Assembly (NCBI GenBank): GCA_017429505.1
Contig: JAFROW010000005.1
Location: 62,001 to 126,000 of the forward strand
Length of the DNA stretch: 64,000 nucleotides
Source of the DNA: Clostridia bacterium
GTDB taxonomy: Bacteria > Bacillota > Clostridia > TANB77 > CAG-508
Direction: 5' to 3'
The translations under genes were made by a program, and so were the position numbers. Positions 10,152 through 19,728 of the stretch are shown here, in pieces; the stretch's first letter is position 1; every line of letters begins with the position of its first letter. Below the pieces are notes generated by a model, which ran no database searches, was not told where the DNA came from, and saw nothing but the letters and a program-made list of their open reading frames with translations.

Positions 10152-10191
10152 GTCTTTTTTTTATTTTTAAAGTTTAGGTTCTGTTATAATC

Positions 10192-10512
10192 TTAACGAAG
10201 ATTTTCTCCTTTACCTCTAACTGCCTTGATTAAATTATCAACTTCAGCTTGGCTTATTCCATAATTCATTGCTGTTTGAATTTGATCAAGTAGATTTCGT
10301 GCCGTATAAATTTCAGCTATATTGGCGTTTATTTCTATGTCATTTTGATTCGCTTTATTAGTAATGTTTTCTACGCTACATATCCAATCAACATTTGGAT
10401 ATAATCTTAATACCATTTTTATAGTTTTTGCTAATTCATCCATTAGAATACTCTTTTTATGCAAATTCGCACTACTTCCAGAGCTATTCCATTTATCCAT
10501 AAAATTTGACAT
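10192..10512 (-). CDS. Unknown small protein between fusA and tuf
   Basis: A 106-residue soluble protein that I do not recognise. It is polar, has two cysteines in or near the segment VDWICSVEN, and the second half looks helical (the region around NIAEIYTARNLLDQIQTAMNY has a coiled-coil pattern). The ATG was chosen because AGGTG lies 6 bases before it; a GTG three codons upstream is possible. It starts 13 bases after the fusA stop, so it is read with the str operon, at a place where tuf normally comes next. No membrane segment, signal peptide or known motif is seen. Confidence 0.6.
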   Translation of the reverse strand: MSNFMDKWNSSGSSANLHKKSILMDELAKTIKMVLRLYPNVDWICSVENITNKANQNDIEINANIAEIYTARNLLDQIQTAMNYGISQAEVDNLIKAVRGKGENLR

Positions 10513-10525
10513 ATTAATCACCTAC

Positions 10526-12610
10526 TTATTCAGTTGCTTTTGCTCTAGAGCTAACAATCTGCTCATGAACTGATTTTGGAACTTCTTCATAGTGAGATGG
10601 TTCCATAGAATATGTTCCTCTACCTTGTGTTTTAGAACGTAAATCTGTTGCATATCCAAACATTTCTGATAGTGGTACAAAGCTTCTAATTTCTTCCATT
10701 CCGTCTACTGCATCCATTCCTTCAATTCTACCACGTCTTGAGTTAATATCTCCAATAACATCTCCCATGTATTCTTCTGGAACTGTTACTTCAACTCTCA
10801 TTATTGGCTCTAAGATAACTGCTTTTGCTTGTTTACATCCTTCTTTGAATGCCATAGAAGCTGCAATCTTGAATGCCATTTCTGAAGAGTCAACTTCGTG
10901 GTAAGATCCGTCAACTAAAGTAGCTTTGAAGTCTATAACTGGGTATCCAGCTAAGATTCCGCTTTCAGCTGCTTCTCTCATTCCTTGTTCAATAGGTTTG
11001 ATATATTCTTTTGGAACAGCTCCTCCAACAATCTTGCTTTCGAATTCTATTCCTTTTCCTGGCTCTAATGGTTCCATTTCAAACCAAACATCACCATATT
11101 GTCCTTTACCACCTGATTGACGAATGAATTTTCCTTGAACTTTAACTTTATTTCTAATTGTTTCTTTGTAAGAAACTTGTGGCTTACCAACATTACATTC
11201 AACATGGAATTCTCTTTTTAGTCTATCTACGATTATGTCTAAGTGTAATTCTCCCATTCCTGCAATAATTGTTTGACCTGTTTCTTGGTTTGTATATGCT
11301 TTAAATGTTGGATCTTCTTCAGCAAGTTTTGCTAATGCAATTCCCATTTTTTCTTGAGCTGCTTTATCTTTTGGCTCAATAGCTATATCGATAACTGGCT
11401 CTGGGAATTCCATAGACTCTAAGATAACTGGATTGTTTGGATCACATAATGTGTCTCCTGTTCCAACTTCTTTAAGTCCTACTGCTGCAGCGATATCTCC
11501 TGCATATACTTTGTCTATATCTTCTCTGTGATTTGAGTGCATTTGAAGAATTCTTCCGATTCTTTCTTTTTTGTCTTTACTTGAGTTTAATACAGTTGAA
11601 CCTGATTCAAGTGTTCCTGAATAAACTCTAAAGAAACATAATTTTCCAACAAATGGGTCTGTAGCAATTTTAAATGCTAATGCTGCAAATGGCTCAGAAT
11701 CTGAAGTTTTTCTTTCAACTTCATTTCCTTCCATGTCTACACCTTTGATATGAGCAATATCTAATGGTGATGGCATGAAATCTACAACTGCATTTAATAA
11801 TTCTTGTACACCTTTGTTTTTGTATGAAGAACCACATGTAACAGGTACTATAGCATTTGCTATTGTTCCCATTCTTAAACCTTTTTTGATTTCTTCTTCT
11901 GTTAGTTCTTCACCATCTAAATATTTCATCATTAATTCTTCATCTTGTTCAGCTGCAGCTTCGATCATTTCTGATCTAAATTTTTCTGCATCTGCTTTTA
12001 ATTCTTCAGGAATTTCTTGTTCTTCAATTACTTTTCCTAAATCGTCTTTATGAACAAATGCTTTCATTTTGATTAAGTCTACAATTCCTTGGAAATTATC
12101 TTCTGCTCCAATTGGTAATTGAATTGGAACTGGATGAGCTCTTAATCTTGTTTTCATTTGCTCAACACAAATCATAAAGTTTGCTCCTGTGATATCCATT
12201 TTGTTTACATATACCATTCTTGGTACATTATATTTGTCAGCTTGTCTCCAAACTGTTTCTGTTTGTGGTTGAACTCCACCTTTTGCAGCTAAAACTGTAA
12301 CAGCTCCATCAAGTACTTTAAGAGATCTTTGAACTTCTACTGTAAAGTCAACGTGTCCAGGGGTATCGATAATATTAATTCTATTATTGTTCCAGAAACA
12401 TGTTGTTGCAGCAGATGTAATTGTGATTCCTCTTTCTTGTTCTTGTTCCATCCAGTCCATTGTAGCAGCACCTTCATGTACTTCTCCAATTTTGTGTGTT
12501 TTACCTGTATAGAAAAGAATTCTTTCTGTAGTTGTTGTTTTTCCTGCATCTATGTGGGCCATTATTCCTATATTTCTTGTTCTTTCTAATGGACATTGTC
12601 TACCTGCCAT
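10526..12610 (-). CDS. fusA: Translation elongation factor G
   Basis: A 694-residue GTPase that moves tRNA and mRNA through the ribosome after peptide bond formation. The P-loop [16 protein letters not shown] and NKMD motifs of the G domain are intact, and the C-terminal domains IV and V are full length. The start has GAGGAGG before it. It follows rpsG by 28 bases in the usual str operon order. Confidence 0.99.
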   Translation of the reverse strand: MAGRQCPLERTRNIGIMAHIDAGKTTTTERILFYTGKTHKIGEVHEGAATMDWMEQEQERGITITSAATTCFWNNNRINIIDTPGHVDFTVEVQRSLKVLDGAVTVLAAKGGVQPQTETVWRQADKYNVPRMVYVNKMDITGANFMICVEQMKTRLRAHPVPIQLPIGAEDNFQGIVDLIKMKAFVHKDDLGKVIEEQEIPEELKADAEKFRSEMIEAAAEQDEELMMKYLDGEELTEEEIKKGLRMGTIANAIVPVTCGSSYKNKGVQELLNAVVDFMPSPLDIAHIKGVDMEGNEVERKTSDSEPFAALAFKIATDPFVGKLCFFRVYSGTLESGSTVLNSSKDKKERIGRILQMHSNHREDIDKVYAGDIAAAVGLKEVGTGDTLCDPNNPVILESMEFPEPVIDIAIEPKDKAAQEKMGIALAKLAEEDPTFKAYTNQETGQTIIAGMGELHLDIIVDRLKREFHVECNVGKPQVSYKETIRNKVKVQGKFIRQSGGKGQYGDVWFEMEPLEPGKGIEFESKIVGGAVPKEYIKPIEQGMREAAESGILAGYPVIDFKATLVDGSYHEVDSSEMAFKIAASMAFKEGCKQAKAVILEPIMRVEVTVPEEYMGDVIGDINSRRGRIEGMDAVDGMEEIRSFVPLSEMFGYATDLRSKTQGRGTYSMEPSHYEEVPKSVHEQIVSSRAKATE

Positions 12611-12638
12611 TTTTCTTCCTCCTCTTTTATCGATTTAA

Positions 12639-13109
12639 TTAAAATCTATAGTGTGCAAAAGCCTTATTAGCTTCAGCCATTTTATGAGTATCTTCTTTCT
12701 TCTTGAATGCTCCACCATTTCCATTAACAGCATCAATTATTTCACCTGCTAGTTTTTCAGCCATTGTTTTTTCATGTCTTTTTCTAGCATAAGTAACTAA
12801 CCATCTTAATCCTAGAGTTTGTCTTCTTTCTGGTCTAATTTCTAATGGAACTTGATATGTTGCTCCACCTACTCTTCTTGCTTTAACTTCTAGTACTGGC
12901 ATTATGTTTTCAAGTGCTGCTTCAAATACTCCTAGTGGATCTTTTTGCTCTTTTTCTTTTATGATATCAAAAGCATCATAAACTATTTCTTGAGCTACAG
13001 ATTTTTTACCATCTAACATTATGTTGTTTACTAATTTTGTAACAACTTTGCTGTTGTATATTGGATCTGGTAATACATCTCTTTTTGCTATAAATCCTCT
13101 TCTTGGCAC
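12639..13109 (-). CDS. rpsG: 30S ribosomal protein S7
   Basis: A 156-residue primary assembly protein of the small-subunit head, of normal length, starting [16 protein letters not shown]. The start codon is GTG with AAGGAG before it. It lies between rpsL and fusA as expected, but the gap to rpsL is unusually long and holds a repeat element. Confidence 0.98.
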   Translation of the reverse strand: MPRRGFIAKRDVLPDPIYNSKVVTKLVNNIMLDGKKSVAQEIVYDAFDIIKEKEQKDPLGVFEAALENIMPVLEVKARRVGGATYQVPLEIRPERRQTLGLRWLVTYARKRHEKTMAEKLAGEIIDAVNGNGGAFKKKEDTHKMAEANKAFAHYRF

Positions 13110-13464
13110 TATTCTTCACTCCTTTCTTAGTTAGGTAGATTTTTCCAAAGTTATATGCACTTTTTGGCTATAAGTTTTGAATTTAATATTTTCTACCTAT
13201 GATAGATACTTTATATAAAAAGTATCAAAGTTACTCTGATAGGCTTTGCCTACCCGTATAGTGTTTATATTTTCTAAATTTAAGTACCATTTAGTAAGAT
13301 ACAAACAACTATTTTTTTCGTTCTTAAATTGAAACGATATAAAATTGACTAAATTAGGTATATTGCTAGGAAAAGTTGTTTAAAAAGTCAAAGGAGCATA
13401 CGTAGTGTATGTGACTGCGTTTTTAAATAACTTTGACGACGCAAGATGCCTGATTTTGTTAATT
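13110..13464. other. Long gap between rpsL and rpsG
   Basis: This 355-base gap interrupts the str operon. It holds the second copy of a structured repeat at 13357-13450. The part from 13150 to 13330 is AT-rich without an open frame that I can support; it contains a short hairpin AGGCTTTGCCT near 13240. Confidence 0.6.
13357..13450. repeat. Structured palindromic element, copy B
   Basis: P1 GGTATATTGC (13357-13366) with GCAAGATGCC (13441-13450), one mismatch; P2 15 bp, 13372-13386 with 13420-13434, one wobble; P3 CATAC/GTATG at 13397-13411. The unpaired TAGG, AAAGGAG and GTGACTGCG match copy A at 2828-2921, while the stem bases differ in a paired way. Confidence 0.75.
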
Positions 13465-13878
13465 TTACTTTTTAGGTTTCTTTGCTCCATACTTAGAACG
13501 ACCTTGCATTCTGTCTTTAACTCCTGCTGTATCCAATGTTCCTCTAATAATGTGGTATCTTACACCTGGAAGGTCTTTAACTCTTCCTCCTCTTATTAAA
13601 ACAACACTATGTTCTTGTAGGTTATGTCCTATACCTGGGATATAAGATGTAACTTCATAACCATTTGAAAGTCTAACTCTGGCAACTTTTCTTAAAGCAG
13701 AGTTTGGCTTTTTAGGTGTTACAGTTTTAACTACTGTACATACTCCTCTTTTTTGTGGAGATCTTGCATTTGTTTGTCTTTTATTTTTTGAGTTGTATCC
13801 ATGTTGAAGAGCTGGTGCAGTTGATTTTGTAACTCCTGTTTTTCTTCCTTTTCTTACTAATTGATTAATTGTTGGCAC
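13465..13878 (-). CDS. rpsL: 30S ribosomal protein S12
   Basis: A 137-residue decoding-centre protein, starting [13 protein letters not shown]. The conserved [14 protein letters not shown] and [29 protein letters not shown] segments are intact; the Lys in TPKKPNSA is the usual streptomycin-sensitive form. The start codon is GTG after AGGAGGTG. It is the first gene of the str operon and has a clear promoter upstream. Confidence 0.98.
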   Translation of the reverse strand: MPTINQLVRKGRKTGVTKSTAPALQHGYNSKNKRQTNARSPQKRGVCTVVKTVTPKKPNSALRKVARVRLSNGYEVTSYIPGIGHNLQEHSVVLIRGGRVKDLPGVRYHIIRGTLDTAGVKDRMQGRSKYGAKKPKK

Positions 13879-13956
13879 TTAAATTTCACCTCCTGTTTTT
13901 AAAATAAATAAACCGCTACGGAAATAACTATTTCTAGTTTTTTCCATAACGATTAT

Positions 13957-13985
13957 ATTCTATCACGTTTTTATGTATATGTCAA
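13957..13985 (-). promoter_or_regulatory. Promoter of the str operon
   Basis: On the minus strand TTGACA, a 17-bp spacer, then TAGAAT, about 80 bases before the rpsL start codon. Confidence 0.7.
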
Positions 13986-14054
13986 TGGTTTTTGAAGATT
14001 TTTTTACCTTTCTCGGAGCTACTTTTTGAAGTATATTCAATCCCTTTCATATAA

Positions 14055-16148
14055 TTATTCTCTATACATATCTTTATTATGATTTTTTGTTTGTTGTGAC
14101 TGAGCTTTTGTCAATTTTTCCAATTTATCTGCTTTCTTTGTATCACCATCATTTTTATATTCTTCTACTCTTGCTTTAGCAGCTGCTTCTACCCTTTCAA
14201 GTTCTTCAGGGCTTAATCTGACATCAGCTCTTACTTTGTTTTTTATATTTTCTTCCATATTTTCTCTCATGTTTTTATATTTATCTGGTGCACTTTGTTC
14301 TAAAATATCGTTATATTGATAAGCTGCTTCTAAGTCCTCTTCACTTATCATAGTTTTCTTATATCTATGTGATGTATCATAATCAGGTGTCACCATTTTT
14401 TCTGGTGCTGGTAATAGTAACTGCTTAACTTTTTTAAATGGTTTCAAATTTAATATTTTAGCAATTATCGATTGTTCTTCATACTTTCCTGTTGTAATAG
14501 CTGTACCTAATCTTTGAAACTTATTTGCTAAGCTTGCAATCTGTTCTTTTTGTTTTCCATTTAATTTATTACTCATAGGAAGTAAAGCACTAAGATGTGT
14601 TTTAGATAATTCATTCATATTATATGTAACAGCTAAATTACCATGAAATCCAAATTTTTCATACTTTGATAATGATTTTTCAATATCATCATCAAATTTT
14701 TCAAATTTACTATAATTATAGTATGCCTTTAAATTACTAACTAAATATTCATACATTAATTTAAATTTTTCTACATTGTTTAATTCTTGATTATCTTTTA
14801 TTGCAAAAATAACCATAAAATCTATTGGTACTTTATTATCACTACAATCTTTTATAATGTCCAATACATCTTCTGATATGTATTTTAACTCATTTATTAT
14901 TTTTCCTGAAAAAGCATTAATTCCATCTTTTTCATATGCTTCATTTAATTTTGCTGCTTTTTTGTAATCTTTTAAAACTTTTGGTTCAAGTGGCTTTTGT
15001 TCTCTATAAATAACCACTGTTTCGCCAATCTCTATTTCAAATTCTTTATCTACTTTTGTCATGTGCTCGTATAAGTAATCACTATATTGTTCTTGTGTCA
15101 ATATTTTTTTAGTTGCTGAATTTAGTGGTTCGTTTCCTACCGATTCAGATGTATCTCCGCCTCTATTATTTGAGAATTTCATGCCTGTACCTTTGTTTGA
15201 ATTTCCATCTTTTATCGAATTTACATTTTCTTGTCTTGCTTTTTCTTCAGCCGCCTTACGTTTAGCTTCTTCTTCAGCTTTACGTTTAGCTTCTTCCTCT
15301 GCTCTTCGTTTTGCCTCTTCTTCAGCTTTTCGTTTAGCTTCTTCTTCAGCTTTTCGTTTTGCTTCTTCCTCTGCTTTTCGTTTAGCCTCTTCAGCCTTAC
15401 GCTTTGCCTCTTCTTCAGCTTTTCGTTTAGCTTCTTCTTCAGCCTTACGCTTTGCCTCTTCTTCAGCTTTTCGTTTAGCTTCTTCTTCAGCCTTACGTTT
15501 TGCTTCTTCCTCTGCTTTTCGCTTTGCTTCTTCTTTTTCCATTATTTCCTTAACATTGTATTTATCACATAAGTCATTATATCTTGATTCTATTACTGCA
15601 AATCTATTATTTTCCATCTCTTGTTCATTGTTTATTTTTTCAAGCTCTGCGGAGATCTTTTCTAAATCGCTTTCAAGTTCTTTTCTTTCTATAGTTTGTC
15701 CACTATAATTTGATAATGCATTTAATGCTGTTTCAGCTTCACTTTTTCTATGTTCAAGTTCATTTTTTCTTTCAGCCATATTTTGGTTGTACTCTTCATT
15801 TCGAGTCTTTTCTCTTCTGTATTCCTCCAATGCTGTTTCTTCATTTCTTTTATTTTCTATTTCTTGTTCATTAGTCAATATACTCTGTAATTGTGTTTGT
15901 TCCCAATCGTCTATTGCTTGATTTACTCTTTCTAAATCAGAATTATATTCAGCTTTAATATAATCTGATTTTTCAGAATTAATGGCTTCTTCTAATTGTT
16001 TTCTATCTCTTAATAGTCCGGCAATAACTTCATCTTGAATTTTTTCTTCATCTTCTTGTGCTGCTATAACGATTTCTCTTAGTTCATTGTCTCTTGAGTT
16101 TAATTCTTGTATTTTTTGTTCCAATATTTCTAATAGTTTTTCTTCCAT
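14055..16148 (-). CDS. Large coiled-coil protein with KRKAEEEA repeats
   Basis: A 697-residue protein of unknown function. Residues 1-205 are a charged coiled coil; about residues 210-310 are some twelve tandem copies of the octapeptide KRKAEEEA, likely one long charged helix. A serine/asparagine-rich linker follows, then a C-terminal region of about 350 residues with no motif I recognise, ending in a Gln/Asn/Lys-rich tail. There is no signal peptide or membrane segment. The ATG chosen follows GAAGGG by 9 bases. It stands between ftsH and rpsL. It could be a cytoplasmic scaffold or structural protein; the repeat helix would act as a spacer. The function is not inferable. Confidence 0.7.
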   Translation of the reverse strand: MEEKLLEILEQKIQELNSRDNELREIVIAAQEDEEKIQDEVIAGLLRDRKQLEEAINSEKSDYIKAEYNSDLERVNQAIDDWEQTQLQSILTNEQEIENKRNEETALEEYRREKTRNEEYNQNMAERKNELEHRKSEAETALNALSNYSGQTIERKELESDLEKISAELEKINNEQEMENNRFAVIESRYNDLCDKYNVKEIMEKEEAKRKAEEEAKRKAEEEAKRKAEEEAKRKAEEEAKRKAEEEAKRKAEEAKRKAEEEAKRKAEEEAKRKAEEEAKRRAEEEAKRKAEEEAKRKAAEEKARQENVNSIKDGNSNKGTGMKFSNNRGGDTSESVGNEPLNSATKKILTQEQYSDYLYEHMTKVDKEFEIEIGETVVIYREQKPLEPKVLKDYKKAAKLNEAYEKDGINAFSGKIINELKYISEDVLDIIKDCSDNKVPIDFMVIFAIKDNQELNNVEKFKLMYEYLVSNLKAYYNYSKFEKFDDDIEKSLSKYEKFGFHGNLAVTYNMNELSKTHLSALLPMSNKLNGKQKEQIASLANKFQRLGTAITTGKYEEQSIIAKILNLKPFKKVKQLLLPAPEKMVTPDYDTSHRYKKTMISEEDLEAAYQYNDILEQSAPDKYKNMRENMEENIKNKVRADVRLSPEELERVEAAAKARVEEYKNDGDTKKADKLEKLTKAQSQQTKNHNKDMYRE
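15240..15540 (-). repeat. 24-bp tandem repeats inside the coiled-coil gene
   Basis: About twelve direct copies of a 24-bp unit encode KRKAEEEA; one copy is shortened by one codon. Synonymous codon differences among copies (AGCTTTTCG, AGCCTTACG, TGCTTTTCG forms) show that the array is not freshly amplified but is likely to vary in copy number between strains. Confidence 0.9.
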
Positions 16149-16304
16149 TAAAACCATCCCTTCTTTTATTTTCAAATTTTGTCCATCTCTTCTATTTTAC
16201 CATATTATGTCTACTTTGTCAATCTATTAGAAGTCGTTTATTCTCTAATCATGTTCCATTTATCATACAATATTTTTAAAACATTCCTTAAATTTATTAC
16301 AACT

Positions 16305-16335
16305 TTAGCAGGCAAATCCGCCATTTGCCTGCTAA
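16305..16335 (-). terminator. Inverted repeat after ftsH
   Basis: Perfect 13-bp stem TTAGCAGGCAAAT / ATTTGCCTGCTAA with a 5-nt loop. The tail has few T, so termination may be weak. Confidence 0.6.
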
Positions 16336-16339
16336 TTAA

Positions 16340-18145
16340 TTAAACTTCAAAAACTTTATCAAATTCTTCTCCATCAATTTTTTCTTTTTCAAGTAAAATA
16401 CCTGCAACAATGTGTAATTTATCAATATTGCTAGATAAAATCTTTTTAGCCTTATCATAAGCAGTGTCAATTATTCTCTTTACTTCTTCATCTATAATAG
16501 CTGCTGTTTCTTCAGAATATGTTTTAGATTGAGCTAGATCTCTTCCTAAAAATACTTCACCTTGATCTCCATCAAACATTATAGTTCCAAGTCTGTCACT
16601 CATACCATAAACTGTAACCATACTTCTTGCCATTTTTGTAGCTCTTTCTATATCATTACTTGCACCTGTAGAAACATCATCCAAAATCAAGGCCTCTGCA
16701 ACTCTTCCTCCAAGTAAAGATACAATTGTTTCTTCCATATATGTTTTAGATATAAATGATTTATCTTCTGTAGGTCTATACATTGTATATCCTCCAGCTG
16801 TTCCACGAGGTACTATTGAAATTTCGTGCACAGGGTCTTGTGTTGGCAAGAACTTACTTACAACTGCATGGCCTGCTTCATGATATGCTACTAATTTCTT
16901 TTCGTGTTCATTTCTAACTCTTGTTTTCTTTTCAGGTCCCATGGTAACTTTTACCATAGCATCTTCTATTTCTCTCATTCCAATTTCTGTTTTATCTCTT
17001 CTTGCTGCCAAAAGTGCTGCTTCATTTAAAACATTTTCTAAATCTGCTCCTGCAAATCCTGAAGTATTTTTTGCTATTACTTTTAAATCAACATCATCTG
17101 ATAAACGTTTCTTTCTACTATGAACTTCTAGTATTTGCTCTCTTGCCTTTACATCTGGTGCTCCTACTACTATTTGTCTATCAAATCTTCCTGGTCTTAA
17201 TAAAGCTTTATCTAATATGTCTGGCCTATTTGTTGCAGCTAATACTATAACTCCTTCATTTGCAGCAAATCCATCCATTTCTACTAATAATTGGTTTAAT
17301 GTTTGTTCTCTTTCATCATGTCCACCACCAAGTCCTGCGCCTCTTTGACGTCCTACTGCATCTATTTCATCTATGAATATGATACATGGTGAATTTCTTT
17401 TAGCCTGTTCAAATAAATCTCTTACACGTGATGCACCAACACCAACAAACATTTCTACAAAGTCCGAACCACTTATTATAAAAAATGGTACTCCCGCTTC
17501 TCCTGCAACTGCTTTTGCTAATAGTGTTTTACCAGTTCCTGGCTGACCTACAAGTAATACTCCTTTTGGAATTCTTGCCCCCATATCTGTAAATTTCTTT
17601 GGATTTTTTAAAAATTCTACTATTTCTTGTAATTCTTCTTTTTCTTCATCTACACCTGCTACATCTTCAAAAGTTATTTTGTTCTTGTCTGCAGTATTTA
17701 CTAGTCTTGCTCTACTTTTTCCAAATGTAAGTGTTTTGTTTCCACCTTGAGCTCCGTTTCCATTCATCATGAAAAACCAGAATACCAAGAAAATTGCTAC
17801 TAATCCAAATGGCATTAATAAACTAAGTAATGTTACCCAAATAGATTTAGATGCGCTTTCTATGCTAAAGTTTCCTGCTTTTATATCTTCATTAGCATAA
17901 TTCATAAAACTATCTAAACTAGGTATATTTACTTGTTTTGATCCTTTCTGTGATTTTAATGTTACATAAGCAGATGTCCCTTCTGCACTTACCTCTATTG
18001 ATTCAACATTTTTCTCCTCAATGTTTTCAATCAATTCTGAGTAAGTCATTTTTGAATTTGTGTTGTCTATTATTGATGATATAACAACAACCAAAATAAT
18101 TCCTATTATTAGCCATGTTGCTAATGATTTAATTCCGTTTTTCAC
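16340..18145 (-). CDS. ftsH: ATP-dependent membrane zinc protease FtsH
   Basis: A 601-residue AAA+ protease that unfolds and degrades membrane and short-lived cytoplasmic proteins as a hexamer. Two transmembrane helices (about 8-27 and 107-127) enclose an extracytoplasmic domain. The Walker A GQPGTGKT is near residue 200, the second region of homology ([20 protein letters not shown]) is complete, and the zinc site HEAGH is near 422. The start is GTG with AGGAGGAG. A long hairpin of the palindromic repeat type lies immediately upstream in the untranslated leader. Confidence 0.98.
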   Translation of the reverse strand: MKNGIKSLATWLIIGIILVVVISSIIDNTNSKMTYSELIENIEEKNVESIEVSAEGTSAYVTLKSQKGSKQVNIPSLDSFMNYANEDIKAGNFSIESASKSIWVTLLSLLMPFGLVAIFLVFWFFMMNGNGAQGGNKTLTFGKSRARLVNTADKNKITFEDVAGVDEEKEELQEIVEFLKNPKKFTDMGARIPKGVLLVGQPGTGKTLLAKAVAGEAGVPFFIISGSDFVEMFVGVGASRVRDLFEQAKRNSPCIIFIDEIDAVGRQRGAGLGGGHDEREQTLNQLLVEMDGFAANEGVIVLAATNRPDILDKALLRPGRFDRQIVVGAPDVKAREQILEVHSRKKRLSDDVDLKVIAKNTSGFAGADLENVLNEAALLAARRDKTEIGMREIEDAMVKVTMGPEKKTRVRNEHEKKLVAYHEAGHAVVSKFLPTQDPVHEISIVPRGTAGGYTMYRPTEDKSFISKTYMEETIVSLLGGRVAEALILDDVSTGASNDIERATKMARSMVTVYGMSDRLGTIMFDGDQGEVFLGRDLAQSKTYSEETAAIIDEEVKRIIDTAYDKAKKILSSNIDKLHIVAGILLEKEKIDGEEFDKVFEV

Positions 18146-18164
18146 GTTTTTCTCCTCCTTGCCG

Positions 18165-18244
18165 TGTTGACAGGGACCGGTTCTTTATCGACACGTTTTG
18201 TTTAAATTTGTCGAATTAAACACAGAACCAATTGTTTATCAACA
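18165..18244. repeat. REP-like imperfect hairpin in the ftsH leader
   Basis: Paired blocks TGTTGA/TCAACA, GGTTCT/AGAACC and GACA/TGTC form a long interrupted hairpin ending 20 bases from the ftsH start codon. The GACAGGGACCGGTTCT segment looks like the short palindromes spread by REP-associated transposases; this kinship is from memory of similar Firmicute repeats, not a search. Confidence 0.55.
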
Positions 18245-18390
18245 CACTTTTGTACTTGCACTATACCACATAAATATATGAAATGCAAGCATTTTTTTAT
18301 GTCATTTTTGTTACAATTTCAAGGCTTTACGGAAAGCCACTTTAAGACAATAATTTTTTTAGTAATATAATATAAATATATTTTTTTAAA

Positions 18391-18434
18391 AAATTTCTAC
18401 GCACCCCCAAAATTGGGGGTAAGCTGAGAATTGT
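18391..18434 (+). repeat. Dispersed 44-bp repeat, copy 1
   Basis: AAATTTCTACGCACCCCCA, a short variable centre, then TAAGCTGAGAATT. The same two blocks recur on the minus strand at 52958-53003. In this copy the centre makes a CCCCCAAAATTGGGGG hairpin. Confidence 0.75.
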
Positions 18435-18436
18435 CG

Positions 18437-18549
18437 GAGATGCATTTTCAGACCATAAATTGATTTTTTAGTATATTCATCTCAATTTATTCATTTAATG
18501 TCCCTTTATAATCCTCATTCTTACATTTCTAGTTGTGGTCTGGCGTCTC
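18437..18549. repeat. Long-range 14-bp stem
   Basis: GAGATGC pairs with GCGTCTC (one wobble) and, after a 5-nt bulge, CAGACCA pairs with TGGTCTG; about 80 AT-rich bases lie inside. It adjoins the dispersed repeat on its left and may belong to the same element. Confidence 0.5.
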
Positions 18550-18619
18550 TGTTTTACATTAAAAAATCGTTTACAAATTTTTTTAAATATTAATAATTAC
18601 TAAAAGCTTAATTTTTTTC

Positions 18620-18735
18620 ACTTTGTATTGCGTAGCATAATTAAAAACTTTATTTTCTTAACTTTGTAATACGTAGAATAATTAAAACTTTATTTTCTTA
18701 ACTTTGTAATACGTAGAATAATTAAAAGCTTCATA
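18620..18735. repeat. 40-bp tandem repeat, nearly three copies
   Basis: Units beginning ACTTTGTAATACGTAGAATA start at 18620, 18661 and 18701; the last two are identical over most of their length and the last runs to the tilS stop region. Confidence 0.9.
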
Positions 18736-18736
18736 A

Positions 18737-19726
18737 CTATTTATATGCAATAAAATATATCTTCCCCTTATTTACCAAAACCTTTATATTCTTATTTGGC
18801 TTTAAATACTTGTTTCCGATGTTTTTTTCACACATTTTTATAATATCTTCAATATTAATTTTTTCCACATTTTGTGCATTCCCTAGCACTTTAGAAATTG
18901 TATAAATTAAAATTCTTTTTCTTATTAGAATATCTTTTGTATTGAATTCTTTTAGATTTAAAACTATTTCTTTTGAATTTTCTTCAATTTTTATTTCATT
19001 ATAATTTTCAATAACTTGTTTTTGAATAAACTCGTCTGTCTCTGTTGCAACTTCTGCAAGCCTACTCATGGTTTCTATTATATTAGAATTAAATTCTTTT
19101 TTTATATATGGTAAAACTATATTTCTTACCTTGTTTCTTGTACAATCATTTTCAAAATTAGTTTTATCAATTCTAGGGCTTAAGTTGTTATCTTCCGCAT
19201 ATTTTTCTATTTCTGTTCTTTCACATTCTATAATTGGTCTGATATATTTTCCCTCTCTAATTGGTTCAATTCCTTTTAGCCCTGAAATGCCACTTCCTCT
19301 TAAAATATTCATAATAATTGTTTCTGCTTTATCATTTTTATTATGTGCAATTGCGATTTTATTTGCATTTTCTTTTTCTAAAATTTCATCAAAAAATTCA
19401 TATCTTAAATTTCTTCCAGCTTCTTCTAATCCCATTTTATTATTATTTGCATATTTTATAACATCTATTCTTTTTGAATAAAATTTTATATTGTTTTTTT
19501 CACAATATTCTTTCACATATTCTTCATCTGAATTTGCTTCTTCTCTTATTTGATGATTTATATGACAAGCAATGATTTCAAAATTTAAAATTTTGTTTTT
19601 GCAAAATTTATTTAAAATATGCAATAAAGAAATAGAGTCTGGACCTCCAGAAACTCCAATTATTACTCTATCTCCATCTTCTATTAAATTATATTTTTTT
19701 ATTGTATCTAAAACTTTTTGTTCCAT
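18737..19726 (-). CDS. tilS: tRNA(Ile)-lysidine synthetase
   Basis: A 329-residue N-type ATP pyrophosphatase that modifies C34 of the AUA-reading tRNA-Ile to lysidine. The PP-loop GVSGGPDSISLLH lies near residue 24. The protein is shorter than the E. coli form and appears to keep the catalytic domain plus a short C-terminal part. A GAGGAG binding site sits in the last bases of dnaB and the two genes are two bases apart, so they are translationally coupled. Confidence 0.93.
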   Translation of the reverse strand: MEQKVLDTIKKYNLIEDGDRVIIGVSGGPDSISLLHILNKFCKNKILNFEIIACHINHQIREEANSDEEYVKEYCEKNNIKFYSKRIDVIKYANNNKMGLEEAGRNLRYEFFDEILEKENANKIAIAHNKNDKAETIIMNILRGSGISGLKGIEPIREGKYIRPIIECERTEIEKYAEDNNLSPRIDKTNFENDCTRNKVRNIVLPYIKKEFNSNIIETMSRLAEVATETDEFIQKQVIENYNEIKIEENSKEIVLNLKEFNTKDILIRKRILIYTISKVLGNAQNVEKINIEDIIKMCEKNIGNKYLKPNKNIKVLVNKGKIYFIAYK

Positions 19727-19728
19727 TT

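Larger units (their letters stand above)
18146..18736. other. Repeat-rich gap between ftsH and tilS
   Basis: The 590 bases hold no supportable gene. Going rightward: a REP-like hairpin, a dispersed repeat (18391-18434), a long stem enclosing about 80 nt (18437-18549), and a 40-bp tandem repeat (18620-18735). Confidence 0.7.

Noticed and set aside
15240..15540. Regular short repeats that could suggest a CRISPR array
   Set aside because: The units are direct 24-bp repeats without spacers, in frame, and encode a coiled-coil octapeptide.
15181..15708. Plus-strand frame of serine/alanine/phenylalanine repeats
   Set aside because: It is the antisense reading of the KRKAEEEA repeat.
18391..18410. 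AAATTTCTAC similarity to Cas12a-type CRISPR repeats
   Set aside because: Only single copies exist, there is no array or cas gene, and the rest of the sequence does not match.
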